Below are positions 48,382 to 63,085 of a DNA stretch of 64,000 bases, in pieces. The notes under the pieces were generated by a model. That model did no database searches. It saw only the letters and a list, made by a program, of their open reading frames with translations, and was not told the origin of the DNA. The stretch is from Mugil cephalus. Its lineage: Eukaryota > Chordata > Actinopteri > Mugiliformes > Mugilidae. The stretch covers positions 336,001 through 400,000 of the forward strand of contig NC_061791.1 in assembly GCF_022458985.1 (NCBI RefSeq), given 5' to 3'. The position numbers and the translations under genes were made by a program. Every line of letters starts with the position of its first letter. The first letter of the stretch is position 1.

Positions 48382-49290
48382 ACGGTCCTAACCCTGGTGT
48401 CCATGGACCCTGGAATCATCCTGAACTCATCCATCAACCCCAGGACCAGACCTGGACTAGACCTGGACCCAGAGTCTCTAGAAACACCACAGAGCTCACA
48501 TGTTCTCCAAAGGTTCTAGTGAAATAGAACCAGGTCCACGTTGGGTTTTTACCTCTTAAAGTGAATCTGGCTCCAAAATGCTACTGATTCACTACAGGAG
48601 GCAACGTTCACATCATTTTATTTTATCGTTCACATCATAAGAACAGAGAAGATGCTTTCATATTATTATCGCTTTTCTTTGAAGCGTCTTCATTTTGTCT
48701 TTTCTCTTTCTGTGATTTGGTCGTTTTACAAAGATGTGGATTCAAATCTGCAAAACAGAAAGTGTAAAATAAAAGTGGTGTCACTGACTCCGATGTTTCC
48801 TTCTGTCATTCGTCTGCTCTTCATCTGCTGCAGCTCGTATACGACGGTTCCCCGACAGATTTATCAGTTGTCTCTTAAATCTGGATCTTCCCCTCATGTC
48901 CTGGGACGTCCCTGCAGACAGACGGGAGCCTCCGTCCCCCCACCCAGATAATATACGAGCGAGTGGACAGGTAGTCGGATCAGGATGAAAGGCCGAAGCC
49001 AGTAAGTGAGTGTGAGGTGACACTTCCCAGACGCTGCTGATGGACGGTCACACCTCTTTATTTCCTTTCACTTTCAGAGACACAGCGTCGTCTCCAGTCG
49101 CCCACGCCGCTGCTTTTCACATTACAGTCATCATCGTCTTCATCCCGTCCCAGGACAGAACCTCCCACCCTGGACACATAAAGACTGTGAGAATCCTCTC
49201 ATTTAGCTCCTCACCGAGTCTGAAACGGACATTTGATGAAGGAAAGGACAGAAACTCAGATGTTCGTGAGGAGGCGTAGTTCAATTAATC
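48382..49290. other. Gene-free stretch
   Basis: Nothing recognised apart from GGACC-rich words next to the array. Confidence 0.5.
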
Positions 49291-49800
49291 AATTAATCAA
49301 TTAATCGTGGCATCAAATGATTAATTATTTGGTTTATGAGACAAAAAGACAAAATATCAAGCTGACAATCGAGAAAAACAATCAAGCAAAATAAATATTC
49401 TATTGACTAAAATATAAGGGAAACAAAATGAATAAAAACTCAAAAACCTTGAGTCACAGAACGATTAATCGATTAATCGCTGGATCAACTGAGTCATCGT
49501 TCAGTTTAAAATAGTGAAAACATCGAGGTGATGATTTAGAAAAACAGAAAAACAAAGGAAATATTATTTTTACTGGAATATAAGAGAAAGAAAATGAATA
49601 AATTCTCAAAAACCATGAATCATAGCACGATTAATCGATTAATCGATTAATCGCTAGATCAACTGATTAATGGATTGGTCTATGAAGCAAAAACGAAAAG
49701 AAAGAAAAGTCATAGCATTGAATTTAAAGATTTTCTCACATTTAACACTCGTCTTAGTCTTGAATAAAATAATAATAAATGTTTTCTGATGTTTTCAACT
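49291..49800 (+). repeat. Three diverged ~173-bp tandem units rich in ATTAATCGATTAATCG
   Basis: Landmarks AATCGTGGCATCAA (49303), AATCGCTGGATCAA (49475) and AATCGCTAGATCAA (49649) are about 173 bp apart. AATATAAG(G/A)GAAA and AATGAATAAA..CTCAAAAACC follow in the first two units. Confidence 0.75.
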
Positions 49801-51710
49801 TAATGATTAATCAACTAATTGTCAAATATTAGATGTATCTTATAGAAAACCAGTTTTTGAGTATTCTCATTGTCTGTGTGATGTTTTTAAAACCCAGAGA
49901 TTAATTAATCAGTTCATCACAGTTCAACGTATCATTGTGTGTTGGTGAAACCATGAACGCTGTCAGATCCATTAACGTAATGAAGCTGTTAAAGTTAATG
50001 GACGTGAAGCAGCAGGACGGAGGACGAGTCCAGGTCACTTCCTCCTCGTCCTCCTCTTCTTCACGGCTCATCACAAACCTGGAGGAAAAGGTCAAAACGA
50101 GCGTCATCAATCAACACGGAGCTAAATTTAACCGAGTCTCCTCAGAATTCTCCTTTAACGTTAGAGGCTCCACTGTTTAAGTATTAAAACCTTCTTCATT
50201 TGCTCCATTTACGGGTTCTTTTCTCGTTAGCGTGACTGCGCCTCAGTTGATTGGTGGACCCCTCGTCCAATCAGCTGACAGGAAGAGAACCTCCTGATGA
50301 TTAGCGTCTTTGTGCTTCACCTGCATGTGGTTCTGATTTGGGCGCTGGCTCCATGTTTGGCTTGGCCGCCGGCTCCAGTCCTCTCCACTTTTATTTCCTC
50401 TGACTCGGCTAATTGGGAGCCACTTTAACCCCCCCCCCTCGGTCCTGGTCCCTGGTTAGGACGGGTTAATGGCTTCGGACGGGCCTCGGTGTGAAATCAC
50501 ATGTGTCCGTTCAGACGATAACACGATGAGATTATTACTAAGATTATTCTCTGAGTCAACGTTTCTATATTTGTCAGGATTTATCTTCAGCCTTATTTTA
50601 TACCTTAACATGTTTACTTTAATGTAGTTTTCTCTTGTGCTGTTTCATGTATCTTTTTATATTTTACTGTCAACACAGAGATAAAGTCTGATCTTTAATC
50701 TCAAATCTGAGAACTGGACAAACCATTCATTCATTCATTCATTCATCCGTTATTGCACATGTTGGTGTCTGAGGCTGAGAAGAAACAACAGATTTAATTC
50801 ATTCTGTCATCGTGTCCTTTGGACGGTTTCAATCAATTAATCGATTAATGAATTAATCAGTTCAGATTTTTAACAGAATTATGTTAAAAAACTGAGCAGA
50901 GTCTTGAATCTTCAGTCATTAGAGAATAAATGGAGTTAAAGTCACGTATCATCATCTTTCTTTTTCTTTTTTTGACAGATGCTGGAGCTGGTGAGTCGAC
51001 CTTTGACCTCTGAGAAGCCTAAAAATAAACCGAACCAACATGTGTTGACTGCAGGTCACTGAGAACTGCTGCACCGTCCAAACGGTTTATTACTTTATTA
51101 TTTAGAACCAACTCATTCATCCAGTCAGAACAGAAATGTTTGATTTTTATACTCGTTCTTTGTAGGTTTATATTTCTTTATTTTTCTCGCCTTGTCAGGG
51201 AGAACTGATCCAAACAGATGTTCTTACTAAACCTATGATGAGAAACATCTGGAATCACTTCAGCTCCGACAACGTGTCCCAACGTTAAACCCAGAGTATG
51301 AAAATCATCTGATTTAAAAGCAGGAAACTGATCAGAAACTGAAGCAAAACCTGATAATTTACCCTCAAAATAAATAAATAAATGAATAAATGAAGGAATA
51401 AATGAATGAATGATGCTTTAGTTCGATGCAGTTTCAGTTTGATGTCAGTGCGACCTAAGAAATACTAAAACTAAACATCATCTTTGAACAGGAAGTCGTT
51501 TTTGGAAAATGTTACGTCCTCATACGTGGAAACTGGGATTATTTCACTGTATATTATAATAAAATCACTAATATATTATATATTCTATAATATAAAATAT
51601 AAAACTGAACACGGCCATGAAAAGACAGAATTACAAATGATGAATTCCCAACATCCTAAAACAAGTTTTTGCTAATTAACAAAGTTTCTGGGTTTTCTTC
51701 TTGCAGAGTG
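49801..51710. other. Gene-free stretch
   Basis: Includes a short ATTC run (50726-50746), poly-C at 50430-50438 and one more AATTAATCGATTAATG word at 50836. No exon found. Confidence 0.5.
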
Positions 51711-51920
51711 AGGATTGTTTGTGGTGTTCCCCAAGGTTCTATCCCCGGATCTCTCTTATTTTAGATTCATATAAATGATTTGCCAGGTTTTTTATTATTT
51801 GCTGATGACACATGTCTGGTTTTATCACATAGAAATGTTGATTGTCTGTTTCAAATGAGGAATTATCGTCTATTTGAAACTGGTTTTGAATGAACAGATT
51901 CTCTCTTAATCTAAATCAGA
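51711..51920 (+). mobile_element. Non-LTR retrotransposon RT relic with FADD motif
   Basis: Plus-strand reading gives RIVCGVPQGSIPGSLLF, a stop, IHINDLPG and then LLFADDTCLVLSHRN, so the catalytic F-A-D-D aspartates are still present. A frame-shifted stretch like NRFSLNLNQ follows, as in CR1/L2/Rex-type elements. The internal stop and missing ends make it a dead fragment. Confidence 0.8.
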
Positions 51921-53160
51921 TTTTTGTGCCAAAAATAAAAAAAACATTCATTGTGTTGAACATTAAGGATTTAATTTGAGTTTGTTACGTTTGTGTTTCA
52001 TATTAAACTAGAAAAGTTAATAATCACAAATAAACAAGTTTCAACTGTAAAATTTAACGAGGTTTTGCACATTTTTGCACGTTTGTCCTGCGATCGGCTG
52101 CTGATGTTTTTACACCAACTAGTATCTAGTTATGAGGACGTCAGGTTTAAAAGCTGCAATAAAACCTGAAACTGAACGTCCCCGTATGAGGACGTATGGT
52201 CTCGGGAGGTTAATGTTCTTTTAATCTCTTTTATTGTCCCGAGGAACCGTTTGGAAGCAGATCCAGGTCTTTAGGAGCTGAGTTTATCGCCGCCGTCCTT
52301 CAGTTCCACATGAAGTCAGTTTCCAGCCGATCTGTGCAGAGGAAAGTTCTGGGAAAGCCCCCGACCCTCTGACACATAACCCCCACCCCTCCACCCCCAC
52401 TCTGTAATTGCGCCAATTACTTTTCCATAACAGCCCCTGAAACTCTTCTGTACGCGGTTAGAATAACAATTTCCACATGAAACACTCGTTCATTGAGCAG
52501 GAGCTGCAGCGAGGGGGGGATCCTCGGCTCCGACGTCACGGCCCAACGAGACCTGAGCAGCAACAATAAAACACAGCGTTCTCACTAATGGAACCAGAAC
52601 TCAACACGCGTTCCTTCATCTCCAACCAGCTGATCGCTGGGTCTCAAATGATCCGGGTTCAGGACCCAGCGGCTCCTCGAAACGACTTCGGTGAAAGAAA
52701 ACGTTCAACGTGTCAAACGTATTGAATGAACAGATTGTTCAGTTTGAACCTGAGACAGTAGAATAAAAAAAGAACTAATGGGACGGATCTGTTCCCTTTT
52801 ACACCAAATTATCTGCGTTTACATTCAGAACAGAACTCTTCACTTCAGGAACTTCAGCCTTTTTTTAACAGAGCTTCAATGAACAAACACATTTTATCAT
52901 CATGAAATAAAAAATCATATTAACTCTGCTGAATGGAGGCATCCAGCTTCTTGACGTTTTATCCACAATCACTAAATAAATTAAACCTAAATGATTTTAC
53001 TCTGATTTACAGGATGAACGTTTCTTCTTCTCCTTCATCAGGAGGTAAATACTGAACAATCTCTGCACTAAACACAAACAGCTTCGTAGCAAAGAGTCGT
53101 AGCCGATAAACTAGTGGATGTAAACAAACTTGGTCTTAGACAAAGGTCCTCGAGCCACCG
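51921..53160. other. Gene-free stretch
   Basis: Plain, AT-rich in parts. No gene. Confidence 0.5.
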
Positions 53161-53165
53161 GTTGA

Positions 53166-53194
53166 GAACCAGAGCCCCCCCGCCCCCCCCCCCC
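53166..53194 (+). repeat. C-rich tract
   Basis: Two long C runs split by a single G. Next to it, GGTTGAGAACCA resembles a hAT end but has no partner. Confidence 0.85.
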
Positions 53195-53289
53195 GAAACA
53201 AGCAGAACATTGACAATAGAAGAGCAGAGACGGCAGGTAGAACATGGAGAGTAGAGAACGTGTTTAAATGTTCTACGTTCTTCTTTGTG

Positions 53290-53515
53290 ACATAGACGTG
53301 AATCTAGACAAAAACACGACGTGATGACGGAGACGAGGCGACAGGAAACAAAGGGAGCGGCTGAGCTATAAATACACAGAGGACAGAAAGACACAGGTGA
53401 AGCTAATGAGGGTGGAGCTCACAGGGACAAACCAATAAAGCAATCAGGGGGGGGGCAGGAAACAGGAAACCAAGGACTGTACCAAAATAAAACAGGAAAC
53501 TGATACATGACAGTG
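53290..53515 (+). mobile_element. Same dispersed repeat, copy 3
   Basis: Shares CTATAAATACACAGAGGAC, GACACAGGTGAAGCTAATGA, GGTGGAGC and AAAATAAAACAGGAAACTGA, and ends CATGACAGTG. Confidence 0.6.
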
Positions 53516-53719
53516 AAAAGTTCTGTTAATGTGAACAGACTCGTTCTCTTTAGTTTGAACTAAATCATCTTTTAGTTCCTGTTTAGACTTTTTCTCGCTA
53601 ACAGACAAGAAGCTAAGAGCTCAGCTAACGCTATTAGCATCTTAAAGGCTGATTCTCATCCTGTTCTGCTCTAAAAACATCTTTAAATAGTTTCCTTCTT
53701 TGCACTAGTTCACTAACAT

Positions 53720-53776
53720 CCGTTCATCTGTTCATCCTTTCATCCGTTCATCTGTTCATCTGTTCATCTGTTCATC
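53720..53776 (+). repeat. (GTTCATCT)n run
   Basis: Octamer units TTCATCTG with minor changes. Confidence 0.9.
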
Positions 53777-53846
53777 TCCTCTGGTGTGAATCATGTTCTA
53801 CTTCCTGTTTATAGTCGACTAACGTTTAATCTGTAGAATATGTTCA

Positions 53847-54131
<285 letters not shown>

Positions 54132-54336
54132 TCATCAGGTCCATCTATCACCCGCCCAGACGGGCTCCGGTACCGGATGTTTGAAAAAACTTTATTAATA
54201 ACCCGCTGACATCACGGTAAACAGTCTGATCTGATTGGTTGATGAGGTGATAAGGAGTCGATGAGTTCATCCGTTCATCAGCGTCTGATTAAAGCTGAGA
54301 TCACACGCCCAGCGAGGACGGAGTGGGACGCACGTA

Positions 54337-54494
54337 GAGGACAGGGGACAGGAGACAGGGGACAGGGGACGGGAGACAGGGGACAGGGGACAGGGGACAG
54401 GAGACAGGGGACAGGAGACAGGGGACAGAGGACAGAGGACAGGGGACAGGGGACAGGAGACAGGGGACAGGAGACAGGAGACAGGAGACAGAGG
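54337..54494 (+). repeat. GGGGACA-type minisatellite with G4 potential
   Basis: Seven-base GGGGACA, GGAGACA and GGACAGA units over 158 bp. Several stretches have four or more G runs separated by ACA, enough for a G-quadruplex on the plus strand. Confidence 0.93.
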
Positions 54495-55390
54495 AGTCAA
54501 AGATATTAAATACAAATAAAACTCTGAGAACAGAGAATTAAACAGAAGTTACAAACATAATAAAACAGGTAAAACCTAAATAAATCTTAATTTATTTTAT
54601 AAGGTTGAATGTACTTTCTTTGAACCATCACTGCAGTTTTATTTGCTCGTGTATGTTCTGTACATGTGGAAAATAAACCACTGAATGACAGAAATAACCA
54701 CGTTTATCTGTGACTGATTATTTCAAAGATAAAAACAGAGATTGAGAAACTCAGAAAACGATTCCACCCAAAACATCCGAAGCTCTTCACGTCTAAATTT
54801 ATCCTCCTAACGAGTTCCCGGCTCATTCTTCTATTTTTAACCTCCTCTTTAATCACATATTTACACCGTGACCTCTGGCTTTTATCTTTATAAATAAACT
54901 GCTGCTCCTCTATCAACAGTAAACACTTTCTAAATGTTTTATTCTATAACGTCTTTAATTACTGCATCAACTTTTTAAAGCCTGGAACCAAATATAGTTT
55001 AGATAAATTCTCCAGCATCAACGGACGGAGAGAAGACTGGAGGTAACTGTTGCATTGTGGGTAAAACTAGGCCACAGCGATGGACTTTTATACTTTTGAT
55101 TTTCTTCAAGAAACTGTCTGTGTCTTTCCTCTGGCCGGCAGCAGGGGGAGACAAACGCCCTGGATGGAAGCTTTAAAGACAATAAGTAGTGTTTTACATC
55201 CACTTTTTCTTTCTTTTTGCGTCCAAACCCCACGACCAGTTAAAGTCAACGTAGCATCAAGTTTAGTAGAAACTTCAGCCTATAGATCAGTTTTTAACTA
55301 GTGTTTCTAGACCAAGTAAAACTAGACTGGTTCTAAATAACTGAGGCTTTTTCCTGAATATTGTCGTCATGTTTGGTTCACGGAGGAAAA
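54495..55390. other. Gene-free stretch
   Basis: No exon or repeat family recognised. Confidence 0.5.
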
Positions 55391-55567
55391 CGCTAACAAG
55401 AGGAGAGAGCTAGCAAGAGGAGAGAGCTAGCAGGAGGAGAGAGCTAGCAGGAGGAGAGAGCTAGTAAGAGGAGAGAGCTAGCAGGAGGAGAGAGCTAGCA
55501 GGAGGAGAGAACTAACAGGAGGAGAGAGCTAGCAGGAGGAGAGAGCTAGCAGCAGGAGAAAGCTAGC
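55391..55567 (+). repeat. 17-bp GAGGAGAGAGCTAGCAG array
   Basis: About ten units. AGCTAGC recurs every 17 bp, and the rest of each unit is purine-rich. Confidence 0.95.
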
Positions 55568-55914
55568 CAGCTACACATGATAGAAAGAAACAAACATGAC
55601 AGCCTCGTGCTGACAGCTGCTCTTCCACATCATCATCACAGGGACGTGAAGTCTGAGCTGAGCTGGAGACAGAAGGACGAGGACAAGGTGGAGAATCCTG
55701 GAAGAGGACGTACACAACGAGGAGGTTGAACCTGAAGGTGGCGCTAGACGACTGCACCTGTTGGTCACTGATTGACTGTCACATCAGAAGAATTCAACTT
55801 TTTAAATGTTTTGTAAACTAAAATCAGCTCCTGCAGGTTCTGCTCTGATCTTTAATGTCCTGAAGTTCTTTAAATCTCCATCTTCTTCTGGAGAATGTGA
55901 TGATGTCCAGGAGA

Positions 55915-56035
55915 AATGACCTATGCTGCAGCCTCCAGCCACCAGGGGGCGCTCTACCAGCTCTGGCTTTAGTTTAAAGGAGCTGTTCCTGCTCCATCTC
56001 TATTTACAGTCTCTGGTTTAATCTGATATTTGTCT
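55915..56035 (+). repeat. Teleost dispersed repeat carrying a CTCF consensus
   Basis: GCAGCC..CCAGCCACCAGGGGGCGCTC, then GCTCTGGCTTTAGTTTAAAG, CCATCTCTATTTACAGTCTC. This word order is familiar from fish genomes. CCACCAGGGGGCGC (55939-55952) fits the CTCF core consensus at every position. Confidence 0.5.
55939..55952 (+). promoter_or_regulatory. CTCF-like motif, full core match
   Basis: CCACCAGGGGGCGC matches CCASYAGRKGGCRS at 14 of 14 positions. Binding is not shown by sequence alone. Confidence 0.6.
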
Positions 56036-56724
56036 TAATAAATCCTGACATGGTGTCGGCCATGTTGTCCCGTGGAGTTTGTGGCTTTCAGTTCTTGGCC
56101 TGATGTGGATCCACGGAGCCTCAGACCACAGAGCAGGGACCCTGGCACAGACCGGACCAGACTGTGGTCACGTCCAGGCCTCAGAGCCATTTGATCTGCA
56201 GCTGATTTCATTAATTCATCTTTAAACGTTTCTTGATCTCAGGTGAATTAATGTCTGTTCTGTGTGTGGGAACCGTCACCAGAGACGTTTCTGGGTTCTT
56301 GGCTGCTCCTCGTCCACAATGAGCTCCGCTGGGAAGAACTAACTGGACCCGAGAACCGAGAACTAGACGCTCTTTTAATCATGACAATAAAAACATACTG
56401 AGCTCCTTTGTGTGCTGTTCATCTGTGAAGCTGCTTCCTGGAAAAACTGTTGCTGCTAAGTGAGCGCCGCCGCTCGGCTCCGGCTCGTAAACGTGATTTA
56501 AACGTAAGTTAAGAATTTAATTCACCGTCAGAATCACCATTTTTCTGCCGTTTGCTTTGGCTGCGGTTTCCTCTCTGGTGAGTCTGTAATGATTTTACAT
56601 GTTTGTGACTCAGAGGAAGGTTTTCCATCAGTGAGTGAGGTCTCTCCTGCAGCCAGCCGCTAACTAAGCTAGCCAGCTAGCCAGCTAACGGCTCAGAACC
56701 AGGAAATACACATTTAATCATATA
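56036..56724. other. Gene-free stretch
   Basis: CpG-richer around 56460-56500. GCTAGCCAGCTAGCCAGC words at 56670. No gene. Confidence 0.45.
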
Positions 56725-56938
56725 GAGCACGAAGCTGAAGCTGTATTAAGGGTGGTGGTGTATGTGAACATTACCGGAAAAACAAATATCTGAGAGACTT
56801 GATAAATCGTTTCTATAAATGGGGAATGGTAGAGGACCAAGACTAGAGCCCTGTGGAACACCGCCCAAAATAATGTGGGTGATTTCAGTTTGAGGGTTTC
56901 AAAAGGTTTGTTTCTGTCGCTGTTAAAAAACACAAAAC
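56725..56938 (-). mobile_element. Non-LTR retrotransposon reverse transcriptase relic
   Basis: Minus-strand translation gives GVPQGSSLGPLPFPIY followed by RNDLSSLS, with frame shifts around it. It is alignable end to end with 57136-57352, including the shared boundary word and the flanking CTGTCGCTGTTAA segment. Confidence 0.72.
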
Positions 56939-57135
56939 TATTTTCCAGTCGTCTCTTTCAGGTGTTTGAGGACAAGTCAGAAATTTGATCCATGTGAAAT
57001 AAAACTCTTCACACCTGGAACGACTTCATGTGATCACATCAGTCCCTGATGCTCAGTTCTTATTTTAACCGTCATCTACGCGTTTCCTCTTTGGGTGTTT
57101 TGAAAGGCACCAATAAATAAAATGTATTATTATTA

Positions 57136-57352
57136 GCATGAAGCTAACGCTGTATCAAGGGTGATGTAATGTACAAACATTACTGGAGAAATAATATTTG
57201 ACTGACTTGATAAATCTTTTACATAAATGAGGAATAGTAACGGTCCAAGACTACAGCCCTGTGGAACTCCACCCAGAAACCCCACATGGAACAAGACGCA
57301 TTTCAGTTTAAGGATTTTAAAGAGTTGGTCTGTCGCTGTTAAGAGACACTTT
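57136..57352 (-). mobile_element. Non-LTR retrotransposon reverse transcriptase relic
   Basis: Minus-strand translation gives GVPQGCSLGPLLFLIY followed by VKDLSS, the RT palm region just before the catalytic FADD block, which is absent. It stops at the same GCATGAAGCTAA word as its two neighbours. It is the best preserved of the three local copies. Confidence 0.75.
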
Positions 57353-58493
57353 AGGAGTCGGAGGAAAAGGAAAAGTCAGTGATGAAGACATTTATATTAT
57401 GAATCATTTAATGGATTTAAATCTGAATTTTCTAAAGGCAACCTTCAGATTTTCTTAATTCAGCGTTTTAATTCTTCCTGTGACTTTATTCTGGACAAAG
57501 AGAAAATAAATTCATATTCAGAAAGAAGAGTTCATGCTAATTCTCCACGATGTTACTGGGATCAGAGCTAAAAGACACTGAATGAATAAAGATGTTAACG
57601 AAATATTCACCAGCCAGTAAATAAACTGTTTTTATTAGTTATCTGTGTATAAACTGTGGACTACACTTTAGTTTATTATGGCTCCATGAAGTCACTATTA
57701 TTGTTATCTTAAGTTCATTTAAATATTTAGTATAGAAACGTTAAATCAGCCTCTTCCTGCTCTTTATATTCTATTATTGAACTGTTAAAAAATAAAAATA
57801 ACATCTTTATACATTTATTCATGAATATCCACAAGAACCCACAAAGCAGAACTCTCACCTTTGTCATTAATGTGTTTTATACGTGAACTTATCACCTTTT
57901 AAAACGTCTTTGAACCTTCGAACATTTAAAAACACATTTAAAAACTCAACCTGCAGCACAAAGTAAAAACCGAAATATTCAAAGAGCCTGAACTCACGTT
58001 TATTTGTAGTTTCAGAGGCTTTGCCCTCATGTGTTGGAGAACAGCGCCACCATGTGGACAAACACTAAACTAATAGACATGAGAAAACATGTCTGGCTTA
58101 ACAGGAATAAAGTTAAAATAGAAATTGGGGATAAATATATTAAAAATAAAACCATAAATGAGACTAATGTGAACATTTAACAGCAAAATAAACTCTTTTT
58201 CATAGTAAAATGTTTTAATTGCTTTCAATAAATGCTGCTTTTAATGTCAGTTCAGGTTTTACCATTTTAATGTATAATTAGTTAATATTTATATCTGTCC
58301 AGTTTTCTAGTTCATTGTTTTTGACTTAACATTCAGTAAAGTATTTTATTCTTCCCAAGTTGTTTTATTTGCCGTTCACTCCTTTCTCCCTTTAAATGCT
58401 TCGTTTCTGATATTTTCATCCCGTTTTCTCGTAGTTTCTATTGAATGAGAAGAACAAAGAGAAACCAGACGCCTGCTCGTCCCTTGGATTCTT
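57353..58493. other. Sequence downstream of rpl18a
   Basis: AT-rich and non-coding. GCGCCACCATGTGG at 58044-58057 resembles a common CTCF-like word but lacks the AGG core. Confidence 0.55.
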
Positions 58494-58505
58494 TTTATTT
58501 TTATT
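58494..58505 (-). terminator. rpl18a polyadenylation signals
   Basis: Two AATAAA hexamers on the minus strand, at 58505-58500 and 58499-58494, lie 26-37 nt after the TAG stop. This gives a very short 3' UTR, as expected for a ribosomal protein mRNA. Cleavage probably falls around 58470-58485. Confidence 0.85.
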
Positions 58506-58530
58506 TCCCACACAGACACAAAGCGTCGCT

Positions 58531-61781
<3,251 letters not shown>

Positions 61782-61920
61782 GGTGTCTCTCGCTCACTGC
61801 CACAGTAAAAGAGGAAGCAGTAGGGCGCAGACTGCGCATGTCAAAAGAACGAAGGGCGGAGATTGCGCATGTCAGAAGCACGAGGAGGAGGGGGACTATA
61901 GCGGGAAACTTTTTTAAAAA
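61782..61920 (-). promoter_or_regulatory. rpl18a promoter and 5'TOP leader
   Basis: On the minus strand the likely start is the C at 61817, opening the pyrimidine tract CTTCCTCTTTT (61807-61817), typical of 5'TOP mRNAs of ribosomal protein genes, whose translation is growth-controlled. The leader would be about 36 nt. Upstream, two direct 31-bp modules (61822-61852 and 61853-61883, four mismatches) each carry TGCGCATGTC, an NRF1-like half site. A GCGGGAAA E2F-like word is at 61901-61908. I see no convincing TATA box. The start site is inferred from the TOP rule. Confidence 0.8.
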
Positions 61921-62039
61921 ATGAACTTTATTATACAATATTAGAGAATAAAATAATAAATTAATAAATAAATAAGTCAAGTACGTACATAAACATTATA
62001 CAAAGGGAATTTTTACAAGTCAAATGTTAACAATAAATT

Positions 62040-62255
62040 ATGGTCTGAATCTTTGTTCAATAAACTTTATTAATAATAGTAAAATATAAAACATTTTTTT
62101 TTTTAACATTTTTAGTATTAAGTATTTTAACTCTCTTGTACCTTTTGCACTATTTTGTACATACTTTGTACTTAAAAGCAGAAGCTCTCTAATCTCGTTA
62201 TACACTGTATAATGACAATAAAGGGCATTCTATTCTATTCTTTTCTGTTCTATTT
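62040..62255 (+). mobile_element. Probable LINE 3' tail with TTCTA repeats
   Basis: Ends in TATAATGACAATAAAGGGCA and then a TTCTATTCTA tail, a common 3' end of fish non-LTR elements. It lies between the rpl18a promoter and the next CpG-rich patch and would separate the two promoters. Confidence 0.55.
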
Positions 62256-62335
62256 ATCTTTTTTTTTTATAAACTTTTTTAATATGGTCTGAATAGTTTT
62301 GTTAAAATAAACGTCCTTAAGACGCGTGAATCTTT

Positions 62336-62560
62336 TTTAATAAACTTTATTAAGACGTCCTGAAGCTCTTCCGGGGTTTATGACCCGGAAGTGAAGGGAG
62401 CGGACACGTCGAGTCCGAACCGACATGCGCCTGATTTCTGCTGGATCCTGCGGCTCCGCGATGAGCTGAGCACGGAGAGAAAAACACACCGAACCGGATT
62501 GGGTTTCTTTAAGGTGATCTCTGCCTCTTATTTTCCCTTCAAAATCTGGATTTAAATAAG
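62336..62560. promoter_or_regulatory. CpG-rich promoter or first-exon candidate of an unseen neighbouring gene
   Basis: This patch stands out from AT-rich flanks by its CpG content. It holds an inverted pair of ETS-type sites, CTTCCGGG (62368-62375) and CCCGGAAG (62384-62391), separated by 8 bp, a layout seen in TATA-less housekeeping promoters. On the plus strand a possible splice donor follows TTTCTTTAAG at about 62512-62514 (GTGATC). A short upstream-type ORF (ATG at 62425) stops after 14 codons. It is about 550 bp from the rpl18a start, so the pair may be divergent. No coding exon of the neighbour is recognisable before the window ends. Confidence 0.5.
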
Positions 62561-62944
62561 CAAATGACGAGAGTAAACTGCTAAGGCTCGCGGAGTTTGT
62601 CATCGTGAGCAGGTAGCGGTACCGGACCGCGATAAACCGGGATAAAAACACACTAAAACTTATTATGCGCATCCCACACTCACTGGGCGAATGTTATCTG
62701 AAATTTAAATGTAGATTATCTGTGTTATATTGTATTTTAAGTGTCAGGGTTATAGCATCTCCGGCAGCTAGCTCTGCGGCTAGCCGGCTAATTGACTTAG
62801 CAGCTAGTTTGGGGTGAAGTTGTTAGCCTTTAGCGCTAACTTTTCCTGTAGGAGTGGCCCTAATGTTGGGTTCATCATCACGACAGGACGCTAAACTCGG
62901 TATTTAACCACGAAACGAGCCGCAGAGCTTCGCCGTTTTTTCTT

Positions 62945-63085
62945 CTCGCCTTTATTTAACCAGGTTAGTCCCGTTGAGACCTGTTTTATAAGGGGACCTG
63001 GCCAAGCTAGCAGCAACACGGCTACAATCAGAAAACAGAAACACACAACAAATACATCAGCGCATTCTTAACTAAAACACTTCCA
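62945..63085 (+). repeat. Teleost dispersed repeat (TTTATTTAACCAGG type)
   Basis: CCTTTATTTAACCAGGTTAG, CCGTTGAGACCTGTTTTATA, GGGGACCTGGCCAAG, and GCAGCAACACGGCTACAAT form the familiar order of a widespread fish repeat. A worn relative is at 44872. Confidence 0.65.

Noticed and set aside
47642..48391. 249-codon Ser/Thr-rich open frame
   Set aside because: It is the reading of a 12-bp satellite. Opposite-strand frames are open too, and the non-repeat N-terminal part has no family resemblance.
55139..55155. CTCF-like word GGCAGCAGGGGGAG
   Set aside because: The invariant GGC after the AGGG core is broken (GGGAG), so it does not fit the motif.
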